From NCBI GenBank assembly GCA_963585895.1, contig OY757911.1, positions 88,247,275-88,311,274 on the forward strand: a DNA stretch of 64,000 nucleotides, written 5' to 3'. Of this stretch, positions 45,401-60,550 are shown in pieces (position 1 is the stretch's first letter; the number at the start of each line of letters is the position of its first letter). The notes under the pieces were generated by a model that had not been told where the DNA came from, ran no database searches, and saw only the letters and a list, made by a program, of their open reading frames with translations. The DNA comes from Sepioteuthis lessoniana (Eukaryota; Mollusca; Cephalopoda; Myopsida; Loliginidae). Position numbers and translations under genes: made by a program.

Positions 45401-48400
45401 ATAACGATTCTCTATAGAAACACCAAAGTGAAAGTACGTTCACCGGATGGAGACGCAGAATACTTCGACATTGTAGCAGGAGTACTGCAAGGGGACACGC
45501 TAGCCCCATACCTCTTTATCATGTGTCTAGACTTTGTGCTTAGAATATCGATTGATAAAATCAAAGAAAACAGCTTCGGGCTGACAAAGAAAAGAAGCAG
45601 AAGGTACCCCGCAAAAACAATTACCGACGCCGACTACGCCGATGACACAGCGATTCTGGCAAATACACCCAACCAAGCCGAAACACTACTGCATAGTTTG
45701 GAACAAGCCACCACAGGCATTGGCCTCAATGTCAATGCACACAAAACTGAATACATGTGCTTTAATCAAACAGGTGACATTTCCACACTAGACGGAACCT
45801 CTCTGAAACTGGTAGACAAGTTCACCTACCTAGGAAGCAGTTTCATCAACCAAAAAAGACATTGACATGCGGCTAACGAAGGCATGAACAGCTATTGATA
45901 AGCTATTCATCATATGGAAGTCAGACCTGATCGATAAAATGAAATGCAGTTTCTTCCAAGCAGCAGTCATATCAATACTGCTATATGGATGCACTACTTG
46001 GACGCTAACAAAATGGCTGGAAAAAAAGCTAGACGGCAATTACACAAGAATGCTGCGAGCAATATTGAACAAGTCCTGGAGGCAACACCCCACAAAGCAC
46101 CTACTATACCGCCAACTACCTCCCATCACGAAAACCATCCAAGTTAGACGAACCAGACATGCAGGACATTGCTGGAGAAGCAGGGACGAGCTCATAAGTG
46201 ATGTATTCCTATGCATCCCCACATATGGCTGAGCAAAAGCAAAACGACCAGCTCGAATATACATACAGCAGCTCTGTGAGGATACGGGACATAGCCCTGA
46301 AGACCTGCCAGAGGCGATGAACAATAGGGAGAAGTGGCGAGAGAGGGTCAGGGATATCCGTACTGGCGGCATGACATGATGATGATGATGATGATGATGA
46401 TGACACACACACACACACAAATAATTTTACCCCTTATATCTCAATTGTTCTTTTTATTATCTAATCATATTAAAAATCAATGGAATAAAAGAGTTGAAAA
46501 ATATTACTTAAAAAGCAAGCATTTCTTTATACATTTCTAAGTTTGGATAGTATAGATACATAATCAACAATGCTTGGTGATAGTCAGTTTCTCACCAATG
46601 CAATTATCAAACCAAGTGACAGTCACCAGGCACTGTGGACTGCGTCTACACTATCCTAACAAAAATCTAAATATGCTCTATCACTGATATTGAGCACTCT
46701 TTATTTATAAATATAGCAAACTACATTATTAATCTTTATTATATATATTAAAATAATTGTAAACAAGCCAGTCTCCCAACAATAAGCTGACTAGTTTGGT
46801 TTCTTTGTTTAATGGAACATCAACTTTTGTGAGTTATTTAATGCTAAAGCTATCCTTGTAGGACAGGAATGGTACTATTTAACTCATAGCTGGAGATGGG
46901 ATAAGGGGGAGGGGATTCATACCTTTCCCAAGGATATTAGTTCAAAAGTGAATGTAATAGTGTGACTGGGGTTTGAACTTGCTTACAATGATGTCACAGT
47001 TCAGCATGTTAACCACTACACTACGAGGACTACCCAATCAATAAGTTGAGAGGAACAACCAGTTCTGAAAAGACTTGTTCTAATATATACATTTCTAAGC
47101 ATGATCAGAAATAACCTAGAAATACACATTTGAGAAAAATTATAGAAATTTTTTAGGGCCTCGTGATGTACATCAAGACAAATATGTTTGAAAACCTTTT
47201 CTTTGAAAAATATAAAATAACAAATAGAGTATAAATTTATTTTAATGCTTATTAAGGAAAAAAAAATTAAATTATTGCAGTCTATTCATAGTAAGATCAA
47301 TTTGCTTCAATTTAGCTTTAGGGGTCTTTGTAAATTTTCAAGAAAATAGATAAATTTCTATTGTGGATTGACAAAGTTTTCAGGAAACTAAGAATAACAC
47401 TAACCTCCAGACAGTTTCTGTCCACATCTTTTGGTAAGTCAAAGTTGGTAATTTTCAGGCGTTCATAAGGATAAACCTACAAAAAGAAAAAAAAAAAAGG
47501 TGGGGGGGAATTAAAATGAAATTTGAAAAAAATCTTCACTTTGAGTTGGACACTAAAAAGTCCATAAGCTGTTAATGAAGAAATTGTTACTTACAGGTGG
47601 TTCAGCCTCAGTATGCCAAGTGTTGCGCTGGAAAGTCATTAGAGACACAGATGGACCATCATAGACACCAGGTTCACCCGCTCGAGAATAAGATGATCGC
47701 TGAAGATGAGGCAAATATCAATCATATTTTTAAATAGAGGAAAATGTATTTTCATCAACTTATCAGATTATGTACAAAAAGAAAAAAGAAGAGGCAAAAT
47801 TTCAAATGGTTAAAGTTGCATTTGTTTTTGTTTAATAAACACAACTAGAAAAATTTTCATAATAAACATTAGATTTACAAAGAGAGATGGGTTCAGTTTA
47901 ACTAAGATATTGTTACCTTAAACTTAGTTATTCTACTAAAAATCAAATTACCAAGAAACAATTGTGTGAGTCATTTCTGCATTGAGCTTTTATTCATTTA
48001 TAAGTTACTCAGCAACATGATAAAATATACAAATCAACTTTGAGTAGAAATTTTTAAGGCTAACTCTTAATTTGAAGCAGCAAAAGTTAACTTAGTGCAG
48101 AGAATAAAATTCACCTTGACAAAAAAACAGAATTATAGTTTTAGCACATTTCTAATTGTGTATTTGTATGTTATTTAAAAACAATATTAAACAATGAATG
48201 TTATGATTTGTGAAAGAAATTTTAAAAAATTATAGACAAGTGGCTATAAATTATCAAAAGTTATCTACCTTTGATTTTCTTTCCGTACTAGTTGTTGAAT
48301 CTAAAGAAAGAAAAGGATATAATTATAGTAAAAGACAAACTGAATTAATTAGAGAAGGAGGCTTTCTACACACTGATATATACTTCCAAAACATAATAGG

Positions 48401-51400
48401 AAAGAGTTTTGAAGTCATTATGCAAGTGAGCATGATTACTGTGAGTACAGAGGAAACAAATTGTGGGAGGCAGTCAGTAGTGGAAATATAGGTTTCTTCA
48501 ATGCTAGTCAACAAATTGTTTTCTTTTAATTATTTAATGCACAAAAAACTTACTCCTATAATATACAATTAACTTCTGGTATTGTATATAGAATAAATTT
48601 TGAGATGTACACTCTTTTTGTGGTTTTCTTCATCTGTAAGTGACAAAAAACAAAAATAAGACTAAAAGAAAGACTGTTCCGTAAGTTGGTTTCCATGTTA
48701 TCCATCCCTCTCCAGGTCTATAATTGGTTTGAATTTAGAGTTTTTCTTCTCATAGACTGGTTGCTATATATAATTAAAAAGTCCAGTCTGCCATACAATT
48801 TTATGTGTAGCTGGAGTGAGAATAGTTGGATTTACACCTTTTCGAAGAGTATTAGCACCATGTGAAATGCAAATAGCCTTGTTCAGGATTTGAACTCAGG
48901 TTGCTGAATCCATTTTTGAAGACAATCATTATACTACAAGTGTCTCCAATAAAAATAACTGGTGACTAAAGAAAATGATTGTCAAGTAAAATGGAGCTAT
49001 TCAATCTGAAAGTTTAAAATATAAGTTTAATTTGATTTTGATTTGTTAGTAAAAAAACAAAAAAAAAAAAAAAAACAAAAAACAAAAAAACTTATGAAAT
49101 TAGCAGTAAAATCCCCACCCCATTAAGGAACAAAATCAAAAGGAAAGGCAGTTGTAGCCACCTTCATTTCTAGAATGGGAATTCAAGTTAACTCAGACAC
49201 TGTTACCTTAGTTTACAAAAAAAATAAATGAAATAACCTTTGTTATAAAGATACTTAATCTTTTACTAAAACATTTATTGATTACTAGGTAATATTAAAT
49301 TTATTTGGTATGGAAGTAAATTATGTTAAAATTACAATTATGAAAAGACAATTATTCATTGTATCATGGAACATCACTCCATAAGCCTAGATGAGCAATG
49401 AAACAAGAATGATAGATTTTTTAACCAGCTTAAACTCTTAAGTTAGAAAAGGAATTCAGTCAATTTAGTTGATGAGAGAGAGAGAAAAGAAACTAGCAAA
49501 GGTAAATGTCAATAGAAATAGGTAAAAAAAAATACCTATGTATGCACTTACCACTGATTTTTCTATCAATTGACTGATCAGTGTGATCTGTGTGTTTGGC
49601 ATCTGATGAGGATGGAGACGTTGACGATTCCTCCATATCAAAATACCTCTGCAAATAAAAATGCAGACAAAGATTCAAAATTGAACAAATCAAAGTATAG
49701 CTGTCAAATTTCTCAGCAGGATGAAATATGAAATAAAAGAAAAATTAGATTTATATATGAAAAAAAGACAAAAAAAAAAAAAAAAATGTAATTTTTGATT
49801 CTCAATCTTAACTATTTTAGATAAAGAATAAGTAAGACAAACATTTTTAGTGCATTTGTTACATTTAAAACTGTAAGAATGGATCAATAACCTGAAATTT
49901 TCCCTGTAACAAATCAATTCTATGTAATTAACATTTCCCACAGAATTAAGTACATTTATGGAAGGATATCAGCCATTGGCCTAATGAGTAGAGTAGAGTG
50001 TTGACCAATGGTCTGGGAGACTAGGGTTCAATCCCAGGTCGAGTCATATCAAAGACTCAAAAAATGGTACTTGATGCTGCTTTGCTTAGGTAAGGATCAA
50101 GGGTAAAGTGGAGCAATCCAGGGAATGGAATAGTGCCCTCCCCTACACCTTGCTGTAGTAGCTATTGAAAAGGGAGCCTTCGGGTCACCCTCAACTAAGG
50201 TCACCAATTTTACTTATATGGAAGGAGATCATGTTGAAAAATGAACATGTGTTGTATAAAATAAGTTTTTTTATCACTCAGCTACAGAGTAATTGATGTA
50301 CCTGTTGGATTATTCTTGTGTGTAAGACAAACAACTTCCTGTCTGAAATAAATAACTATTGACACTGCATACTAGAAAAAATTGAATCTTCTAATTGCTA
50401 TTAACAAAAACCTGACTCATGTGGGCCATTTAATGTGATATATCCTCCAAGGAAAAAGTCATCATGCTGATTTTGGATTTGCTTATTTGGAGCTTTGCTC
50501 TTTCTGGATTTAATGTTGAAGTGGATTGTGTAATCTTTATTGACTTAGAACTTGATATCAGTCATTTGTGAGTTAACTGGAATTAAAATCCTTTTTCACA
50601 AGTTTATTTTCTGTATATGTCCTACCTTACAACAGTACCTACAATTTTTTTTAAATAAAAGAAAAAAAAATGAGGTATGATTCTTTGCCTTTCCACTATT
50701 AAGTTGGTTCTAAAAGAATCTTTTAAATTAAGAATTTAAAACAGAAAAACTGATAGTGACCAAATTAAATTTATAAAGATGGTCACAAACAAAAAAAGTC
50801 TTCAACCATTAATAAGTATAATTATCAAATAACAGTGAATTTAGATTTTTAAAGAATAAACTTGCAAGTTCTGATGTGTCAGTAAAGTAGCAAAAATAAC
50901 TGTTTTTGGCAAGAAAGAAATAGAACAATGATGCAAATTTGATTTGGATTTAAGAATATGTGAAACATTAAAAATGACCACATGATTGCAAAAATAAAAA
51001 ATGACAAAGAGAAAGTAGACTTACAAAATCTAGTGGTCCTCCATACATTCCTGACAATGGTAATGTAGCAGCTCTTGGTGATATTCCATATGTACCATAT
51101 CCAGGCTTAGGAACTGTGTAAGTACAGCAGAGAAAAAAAGTTTAAAGTATTTTCAATGAGATATCAATTTACAAACAGGTTTGATTGACAAAAGGTACTG
51201 TTTAGTGTAAAAAGCTTTCTTAGAGCAACTGACTGAAACAAATAGTTCAAGTAAGGTTTATAATTCCTTAATAGAAAGAGCTGGATCTTGATAAAACATT
51301 TCAATGTTATATTTACATTTGTAAAATGTAGAGAACTCAACGAGATTGGGAATTAAAGCAATACTGAAAAGCACTGGTAGTATCTTTTAAAAAACTTGGT

Positions 51401-54400
51401 TATTCATGTGTATGTTCTCTTTGACTAATTTCTTTTACTTTTAGTTGTGTCCATCAGATGAAATAATTTGTTTATTCATACTTTCCACTCATCTTTTGCT
51501 AAAATATCAGTTGATCAAGGAAACTATAAGAATTAATTTTACACTTGGAGTAAGGAAAGAAAAGTTCAATGGTAAAAAGAATGTTATGAAAAAAAGATGA
51601 AAAAAATATTTCTACAGAACAAGATTTTTTTTTGTTTATTAAAGCATGAGAATACATGACTTATGATTTATATGGATGAGTGTTCTTATTTTAGTTGTCA
51701 TCATTTTTATTATTATTCTTATTGTGATAATGGTTTGACCAACCTTCTTCAGTAACCTTATGGGAATTTTTAACCAAACACTTTATTCAATTCACAGTGA
51801 TAGATTGTCCTTATTTTGCAAGTTTCTTTTTAATCAAAGCATGAAAAAACAATTATTGACTGATCTATTTGGACAAGGGCTTTATTCTTTTAAATAATCA
51901 TCATTATAATAATAATAAAAATTATAAGAAGAAGGATGATGATGACGACAACACTTTGGCCATTATACCCTCTAACCTTCTTCAAGTGTGTCATAATCAG
52001 TAACTTTCTAGGAATTTTGAACTAAAACCTTAATTCAATTGACAAAGTTAGATTATTCTTATTTTCCTGTCCACACCTAGCTATCTCTTAGCAGTTATTT
52101 CTTCCAAGTTAATTCATTCTTGAGATGTTTGTGTGTCTTTTCCACTAAACCAAAGAAATCAAATTCATAACTACCAGGTAACTAGATATACTTTAACCAT
52201 TACTTTTATTCTATAGGACAATTTAGGAGTGCTAACTTTGAGCCTTACACCTAATGTCATTTGTCTACTTCTTCAACTTAACTAGAGATGTCTTGTTGCA
52301 CTATTCATAGTAATGGAATTTCAAGTCTTAAGCCTGACATCCTTTCTTAATTAAAGGCTGCCATATGGCACTCATTTCCATGCAAGACTGACTTAGCAGG
52401 TTATTTGAGTCGAACATGTACACTGATTCTTTCAAGTGCCTTATTTTACAATGTTGTTTCATCTTTTATACTGACATTCCACAGGGATTGAGGACATCCT
52501 TATCATTCTCACACAAAAATGAGAGCACAATGTTGATAAATATGAAAGACCTTTATTATGTTTGAATATTAAACTTAATTTCTTTGAGCTATTAAAAGCA
52601 TATGATTGACAAATAGTCTGAGCAATCTATGAGGAATATGCAGTTGAACCAGGATAAATTTTCAGAAGAAACTGAGTGTATTTGATAGGCTAATATGTAC
52701 TGCATAACATATCAAAAGTTTAACAAACAGGTTCAAAAAGCATGTTGGACATTAACAGTTTGGACAATCTTTTTTACTGTCATCGTAACTTCTGGAAACA
52801 CAAATGATAAAATCAGGTTAAATATCCCATATTATTACAACTAGATCTGAAGGTGCACTGGACAACTTCAAGAAGTTTCTGGGGAGCAGATTTAAGATTT
52901 GTCATGATGGGTATAAACTACTACTCAAGATCAACAGGCTATTTAACACATCACTCAATAAGTCCTGGGCCTAACTAATAAAACAACAACTTTTAGGCAA
53001 AATTCGACTTTATTCATCAATTTAGTCCCCTTCTAAGGTGATAACACTGATTCAAAATACTTCTCTAACAATTTGATGCCTTTTTAATAGAACAATTTGT
53101 CTTTGGCCTCAAAATATGCCTCAGTTTCTGATACCACTTCTTCATTGCAGCCAAATCTCTTTCCCTGGAACATTCTTTTGAGGTCTGCAAACAGCCAGTA
53201 GTCACTGGGGGCCAGATCTGGAGAATAAGGAGGGTGTGGAAGCAATTTGAAGTGCAATTCATGTAGTTTTTCCATCGTTGCAATCGACTTGTGACACAGC
53301 ACATTGTCTTGGTGAAAGAGCACTTTTCTTCTTTCAAATGCACCAATAATGCTATAGAATATTTGCTATTGATGGTTCTTTATTTCTCAAGGTAATTGAT
53401 GAACAAAATACCTTGCATATCCCAAAATACAGAGGCCAAAACCTTGCCTGCTGATGTTTGTGTCTGGTCGCTTTGGACGGCTTTAACCTGTGGCTGTCCA
53501 CTCAGTTGACTGCTGATTTGACTGTGGAGTAAAGTGGTGGATCCATGTTTCACCCATTGTCACATATTTATGCAAAAACTCCTTTTTGTTGCATTGAAAC
53601 AGTTGCAAACAATACTTTGAATTGTCGACGTATTGTTGTTTTTGATTGACTGCGAGCTAACACAGTACCCACTTTGAACACAGCTTTCTCATTCACTAAT
53701 GTTCATGCAAAATGATAAATACACTGCCTTCTGATATCTTCAACTCCTCTGCTATCTCAAGTAACTTTAATTTACAATCAGCCAAAATAATTTTTATTTT
53801 TTTATTTTTTTTTTTTTTAAGAGTTTTTTGGTGTTTTCTGGGACAACTGCTAAATTTGGGCAACCTGAGCATTCAGCATCATTTGTGTCTGTACGACCGC
53901 ATTTATAGCTAGCATACCACCTCTTAACCGTTGTTTCCGACAGAGCAGAGTCCAAAAACCCTTATCAAGCCATTGCTTTGCTTAAACAGTAATTTTTTTT
54001 CCTTCAGAAAATAATGCTTTATCAACACATGAAATTCAGATTTTTCCATTGTTTTGAAAATTTGCAGCAGTAGCTTCACTTAAATAACTGATTTGTAAAC
54101 TAATAATCCGATTGGGCTCAAATTTTGTCACGTGTCATTTGAAGGTTAGTACTTTATAAAAATCATATGGATTTTTTTTATAAGTGGCTCAGACTTATTG
54201 AGTGATGTGTTAGATTTAGACATTTTAATCAAATATAACCATATACACCAATGGTTGCTAAACTAGGTTCATATGATTCCGAAGAGTTCTTAGAAATCTT
54301 TTATCTTAAATAACCGATATAATTCATCTAAATCTCGCCATTATTGGTATATTTTGTTTTTCAATGTTTATCCTTTAGGAGGCAAAAACTCTAATTGACT

Positions 54401-57400
54401 AACATCTTTACAAACATTTTTTTTTACTTGATTTGTTATTCATACTTACCTTTTTAATTTAATGTTATGAAAAACTGAATATAATCAAGCTTTCTCAGTC
54501 AATAGTTTATTTTTAAAAAAATTATGTTTTCCATCTTGCATAATACATTTCACCTAATAGATTAAATACAAAGCAATACTTTTTGGATGGTACAACTTTT
54601 TTTGTCAATTATTTTAGATGATTTTATCAACTTTATAGTTTTGGATTTCACTCACAGAATTGGCCACAGATATTCAGAAATATGCATGTGACTGTAATGT
54701 ATAAGACAGATGTTTATGTAGAGAAAGACAGATCTTTAAGAAAAGGTTAGTTGAACTCATATATCAACCCATGCACACTCCAAACATGCCTTTTTTTTAG
54801 TTTGTATAATGAAGATCCAAAAGACAGATAAAAAATGGGCTAGAGAAGAGATTACTAGATTATCAGCTTGAATATATTAGGTTTTAAACTGGCCATATCA
54901 TTTTACAGACATTGGCTCTGCAGCCTTCATTAGCAACCAGTTTAGAAGAAGGTCATATTAGAATTCAAAACTAAGTGTACTTGGGGTTAACAACTTCAAC
55001 CTGTAAAAAACCTACTTGCTTTGTAAACTATAATAACATCACTGGTAGAGAGAGACCCGTGTTCTACAGAGAGTTTACATGTTATAAAGTAAAAAGTAAA
55101 GTTGGCGACTGTAGTCGAGGGTTACCAGAAGGCTCCCTTTTCAATAGCTACTACACTGAGCTATAGGGGAGGGTGCTACTCCTTTCCTTGGATTTCTCCA
55201 ATTTACACTTGATACATACCTTATATTGCTGAGTGTTAAGCAAGTCGGTATCAAGTACCATTTTTAAAGTCTTTGGTATGACACGACCTGGGATTGAACC
55301 CAGGTCTTCTGAACCATTGGCGAACACTCTACTCACTTGGCCAATGAGCCGATTTACAAATAATAGTAGTACTCAATCACCTTGAATAGTATAATTTTTT
55401 ACAAGATAGGCCAACAAAGTTTGTTTCTCACTGAGTGCACCATACTTCTAAGCTCAACTTAGGAAATGACAACTGATAGTAGTAATAGTACTTATTATTA
55501 CAAATAGAATTTATATGATTGATTAATTTTAACAGCAAGTCAACTCACTGGGAGTCGTTTTATGCCTTCAGATTAGGAAATCATGTACATTGTGTATTTA
55601 TATTTACAGTTTCTGTGTAGTTGTTTCTGAAAAGTTTTTAATCATTTTAAGAGTATGTGAAAATCCTCGGGAATTGTTTTCTAATATTTATTTTATATAG
55701 TATTGATCATACTTATGTTGATAATTTTTGTCATAATTTTATTTCTCTTAAGAAGGAACCAAAAAAATCAACCAGGTTACCATTTTCAAATAAGCCCCTC
55801 ATATTATTTGCATTGAAAAAACATTGTCAATTGAGATGTAGAACTCTGCAGTCTGAGAAATTGTTTAACAGTATAAGTTGTTTGACATGCTATATATTAT
55901 CGTTGTTATTCTTGTTTGAGTATAAAGGAGTGTGAAAGTCTTGTGTGACAATCAGGATATAATAACTTGTTCTATTCTAGACTTTCTGAAAGTTGGTTTC
56001 CATTCTAATTCATACAAATAATAAAATATTGATTTAAACATTTCTAGCATTTTATTTGAGTAAAATACAGATAATATGAATTCCTAGCATCATAATTGAG
56101 TCATAAAAGTATTCACTGTCTTTCATTAACTTTATCATCTTTCAGATGAGCATCTATTGTGGTATAATGGTTAGCAAGCTAGTCTTGCAGTTCAGTTTTT
56201 ACTGAGTAATTTGATTCTAACTACGAAGCTCATACTTGTAGCTTTGCACTAAATCTAAGATATGCTTAATAAATAAATTTCTTTTTAGATAAATTGTGTA
56301 TTCAATCATAAAAGAATGATACATGTTTTGATTTAGTGAATTCTTAAATGAATTTCTTAATATCTTAAATATATTGGAACTGTCGACCAAACAAGGAATG
56401 TATTTACTTTCAGTTCATGTGACATTATTAACAAAGTGTAATTTATGTTTTAATATAAAAAGAACTACTGACCATAAAATTCAGATATTCTAATTAAATA
56501 TAACAAAAGAAATCAGGATTAAGTTGAAACCTTGATGCAAATCATTCACTGTAAGATCTGAGTGTAATTAACTTAGCTTTGGTGCAAGGTTTCAGACATG
56601 GGGCACTTAGTAAAGATTCAACTAATCACTCAGTAGTAATGTCTTGTGAGATCAGCTCATTAACTATTATACTAAAGGTGGTGTCCTTAGGAGAGCATGT
56701 GTATTTACAAAACCCCTCCAACATGAGCAGAATGTAACACAAGCTCAGTTTTTAAGTGGAGTACTGGGTGCCATGTCACAGTTAAAAAGCTCAGTTAGCT
56801 CTACTATTTACCCATAGCTGGGTGGAGAATAGTTAGATTCGTACCATTCCCAAGGGTATTAGCACTATGTTAAATGCAAACTACCTCATCCAGGATTTGA
56901 ACCTGTGCCACAGGGTACATTTCTGATGATAACCATTACATTACAAGTTCCTTCTAACTCAATGTAATCAATATATTTGTAAAAATGGTTATAAAAAGAC
57001 AAAGATATTTATGATAGTAATCTCTTATCGTTTATTGATTTTCTTGTTGAAATGTTCAGGACTTGAAGATTATCATTCATACCATGTGTAGGAGCATTGG
57101 TGGAGAATATGTATGAGGATGAAGGAATGGAGATTTGATATCAATCAATTTAGGAAAGCTAGGAATTAATTTTTTTTTCTTAAAATCTTTACTTTTCATG
57201 AGAAACTTCAAAATGATAGTGTAACAAAATAAGTTATCATAGAACATCAGGAACATAAATTTTAAGATTTAATTTTAGCACTCAAAGGCTAATCTACAAT
57301 TAAAGACAAACAGTTAATAAATCATTTTTTTTAGTAAAACTGTTTGCTCAAAATAGTAAAAACTTAAAGAAAAGGGTAATATTGTTTTATATTTGCTAAG

Positions 57401-60400
57401 TTCAGATTCTGACCTCAATAAATTTGAAATTAACAAAAAAATTTTAGATTAACAAAAACTATTATAATATTGTTTAAATAAATTTGAATTTTAAATACAA
57501 ACTAATTATTAATTCTGACTGAATAGTAAACTGAAATAAATTTTCTATGATTTATTTTGAAAATATTGTTATATTAGCAAATTCCTAAAACCCTCTTTTC
57601 AGTTCTTGTATTTTGAGGCTAGTAGCAAAATAGATACTTTTGGAAAAACATTAGCATTACATGCTAAAGTACTTTGATAGTTTAGAGTTTTTTTGCTGCT
57701 AGCCCTTTGACTACCCAGACTTTATATATTACTCAAAGTACAACTTTTTATCAGTTAAATTACATAAAATTAATTATAAGAATCTTGATAGTAAAATATT
57801 AAATTCTATGATTAATAGATAAATAAATATTGCTTTGAACAGTGAAAATGTCAAATTACTTAATTTGTTTCACTGTAAAGATCCTATGATTAATTATTTT
57901 TCAAGTAATATTACCAAGGAAGAAAATATAATTTAAAGTGTTGAATATACATACAAGGGTAAGCTGAAAAGTTAATATGATGAGGTCATATTTGCTGTTG
58001 ATGACTGCAATAGCGATGGAAGAAGTGTGTGTGGGGGACTATGTAGAAAAATAAACTTCACTTGGTCACATTCCATCAGAATATCTTGGTCAGCCTATGA
58101 ACTTTTTAGCAAATCCCTCATGTATTCATGTGAGTAAATTCATGTGTGAATAAATAAAATATTGAAACTTTCTTTAAAATTTGATTGCTATGAAATCATG
58201 GATATTATGTAGTGAATGAAAAGATTATCAAGAATGACTATATCAAGCATACTAACTTGAATAATACATTTTGGTTACTGAAGCTCATGAAATACTATTA
58301 TTAAGAAATATTTGGGAAAGTAGTGCTTAAGAATAAGGTTATTTAATCTTAAAATGAATAATTAATCTAATTCTGAACATTGACTTCAACTGATTTTTTG
58401 GTGCATATCATTATCAAAGCATTTTATGTCTCATATTGCTTATCACAATAATGAAACATAATTGTTACTTCTTTCCGTCTTTCTTACTCACTTAAAGGTC
58501 ACATTTGACAGCCATTAAACTCCATGTAAAGTCACATCTTATCTATAAAGTTTATATTGTAATTCATTGCAAATAAAGGAGAGTGTTCTAAGATTAATTA
58601 TTGTCATCTCATTTAAGCAATTGTCATTATAATAATCATTATTACTAAATTTCAAATTGAACTGAAAACTTAGTATCTCCTAAATTAGACAATTTTGATA
58701 CTATTGTGATAACAAAATTCTTAGTACAATGTACAATTGTTGCTTTCTTATAGTGACACATGTTCAACAAAAAGGGCTTCATAATATAGATGATTACAAT
58801 TACTATTATTAGTTATATTTCTATTATATACATATTCATAATATATATAAGGATTATTATTATGTTACATTTTTTATATTCATAACAGATGATTATCATG
58901 ACTATTATTTGTTGTATTTTTATTATATTCATTATATAGATCATTATTACTACACTTATTTTCTCCTTTTTTTGCTCTTCCTTTAAAAGCATTAATCCAT
59001 GTTTCTGTTTTTATTTTGTGTATAGTTTGATATAAAAGGTGCTGTAACCTCTTTTATGAAACATTTACAAAAATTGCTATAACTATATTTTTGATCCCAC
59101 CAATGTCCCATAAATGGGAAGAAACTTTTAATATATAATCAATATTCAAACTAATCTAAAATTATGTAGACATTATATTCTAAAGGCCCACATCCCTTTA
59201 AAGAAAAGTTTTTAAAAAATTTCCCCATAAATAATTTTAGCAGGTATTAGATTGTTAACAACAAATCTGGGAGTATGTTTGTTTCTTGTGAATAATAAAA
59301 ATGCTATTGAATCTTCAATAGCTGAGATTGGAGTAATGATTTACTTTAGATAAAGGTAGGTCATTTTGATTTGTGCTTAAAGTTTTTAACTGTCTGAAGG
59401 ATTTGGTTCATGAAATGAAACTGTAATTGGTTATGCGAAAAGAAACTAAATTCACACAAACAGGCAGACATCATACAAGAAAAAAAAACCAATAAAATGA
59501 GGAAGCACAACAAAACATTCAACACACTAGCAGCATGAGTTTCAAACTCACAATTCATCTAGTTACATCAAAATGATCAAACACATGCACAAAAAACAGA
59601 CACATTCAAAAGACAACTGACTTGGAATACATTAGACTAAATGAGTGTAAGAAGTTTATTCAATATGTATGGCCAGTTGATGAAAAAAAATAGAGCTGTA
59701 TAATAATATCTTTCTGTGAGGTATGTGATGCTTACTGGGAAATAAAATTACAAGAGATAATTTCAAAGAATTTGAACAATTCAAACTTTAAAAAAATTAT
59801 CATAACTTAAAGCATTTAAAATTATTGAATGGAAGGATATATATCTAATGATATATATATATATACACACACACACATACACACTTTCTCAGCTCCTCAT
59901 ATCAGTTTATAAGATTCATGTATTAAAAAAGAAAAAAATCTTTAGAGGAAATGTGTAAATCGCATGTTTCATTTGAATATTGCCATCAAAAAAATATGTG
60001 AAACCAAATCCAATCCAAATATTAATTTCATTATGATGATAGATGAAATGCAGTTTAATTACTCTTTCAAAAATTATTCTGACAAGTTGCAGGTTTCATC
60101 TGAAGACTATATTTTTAATTATATGAAACTTATAATCATGAGACTGATATGAGGAAGTGGGAAAACATTTACTTTAGGTTTTATCCTACTCTACTGACCA
60201 GTATTGAGGACTTTTATGATTTAAGGGAAAACGTTAACAATTTGTTCGTTTCACTATTTAAGTTAGGATAGCATATACAGAGTCAAGTATGCATCGTAAC
60301 TGTCTGTTTCCTGCCTCTATTCAGGTGAGAAACTGATAGTTACCACACTTAGTTGACCATGTCTATCCTATCATAACTTAAATATATATTCTATCAATGA

Positions 60401-60485
60401 TATTGAGTACTTTTTATTTATAAATATAGCAAACTACATAAGTAAAGTTAGCAACTATAGTCGAGGGTGCTACTCCTTTTCCTGG

Positions 60486-60550
<65 letters not shown>

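Larger units (their letters stand above)
44563..46402 (+). mobile_element. LINE remnant with reverse transcriptase, 5' truncated, ATG-repeat 3' end
   Basis: It lies in the last ABLIM intron, antisense to the gene. Reverse transcriptase blocks appear in order: [78 protein letters not shown] (catalytic YADD near 45634-45645), HKTEYMCF and DKFTYLGSS. These are followed by a C-terminal region with [13 protein letters not shown] and [15 protein letters not shown]. Four or more frame breaks. The 3' end is a (GAT)n run at 46374-46402. No endonuclease remains at the 5' side. The clade is not assigned. Confidence 0.88.

Noticed and set aside
46040..46420. 126-codon minus-strand frame starting with a His run
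   Set aside because: Antisense shadow of the LINE C-terminal region and its (GAT)n end.
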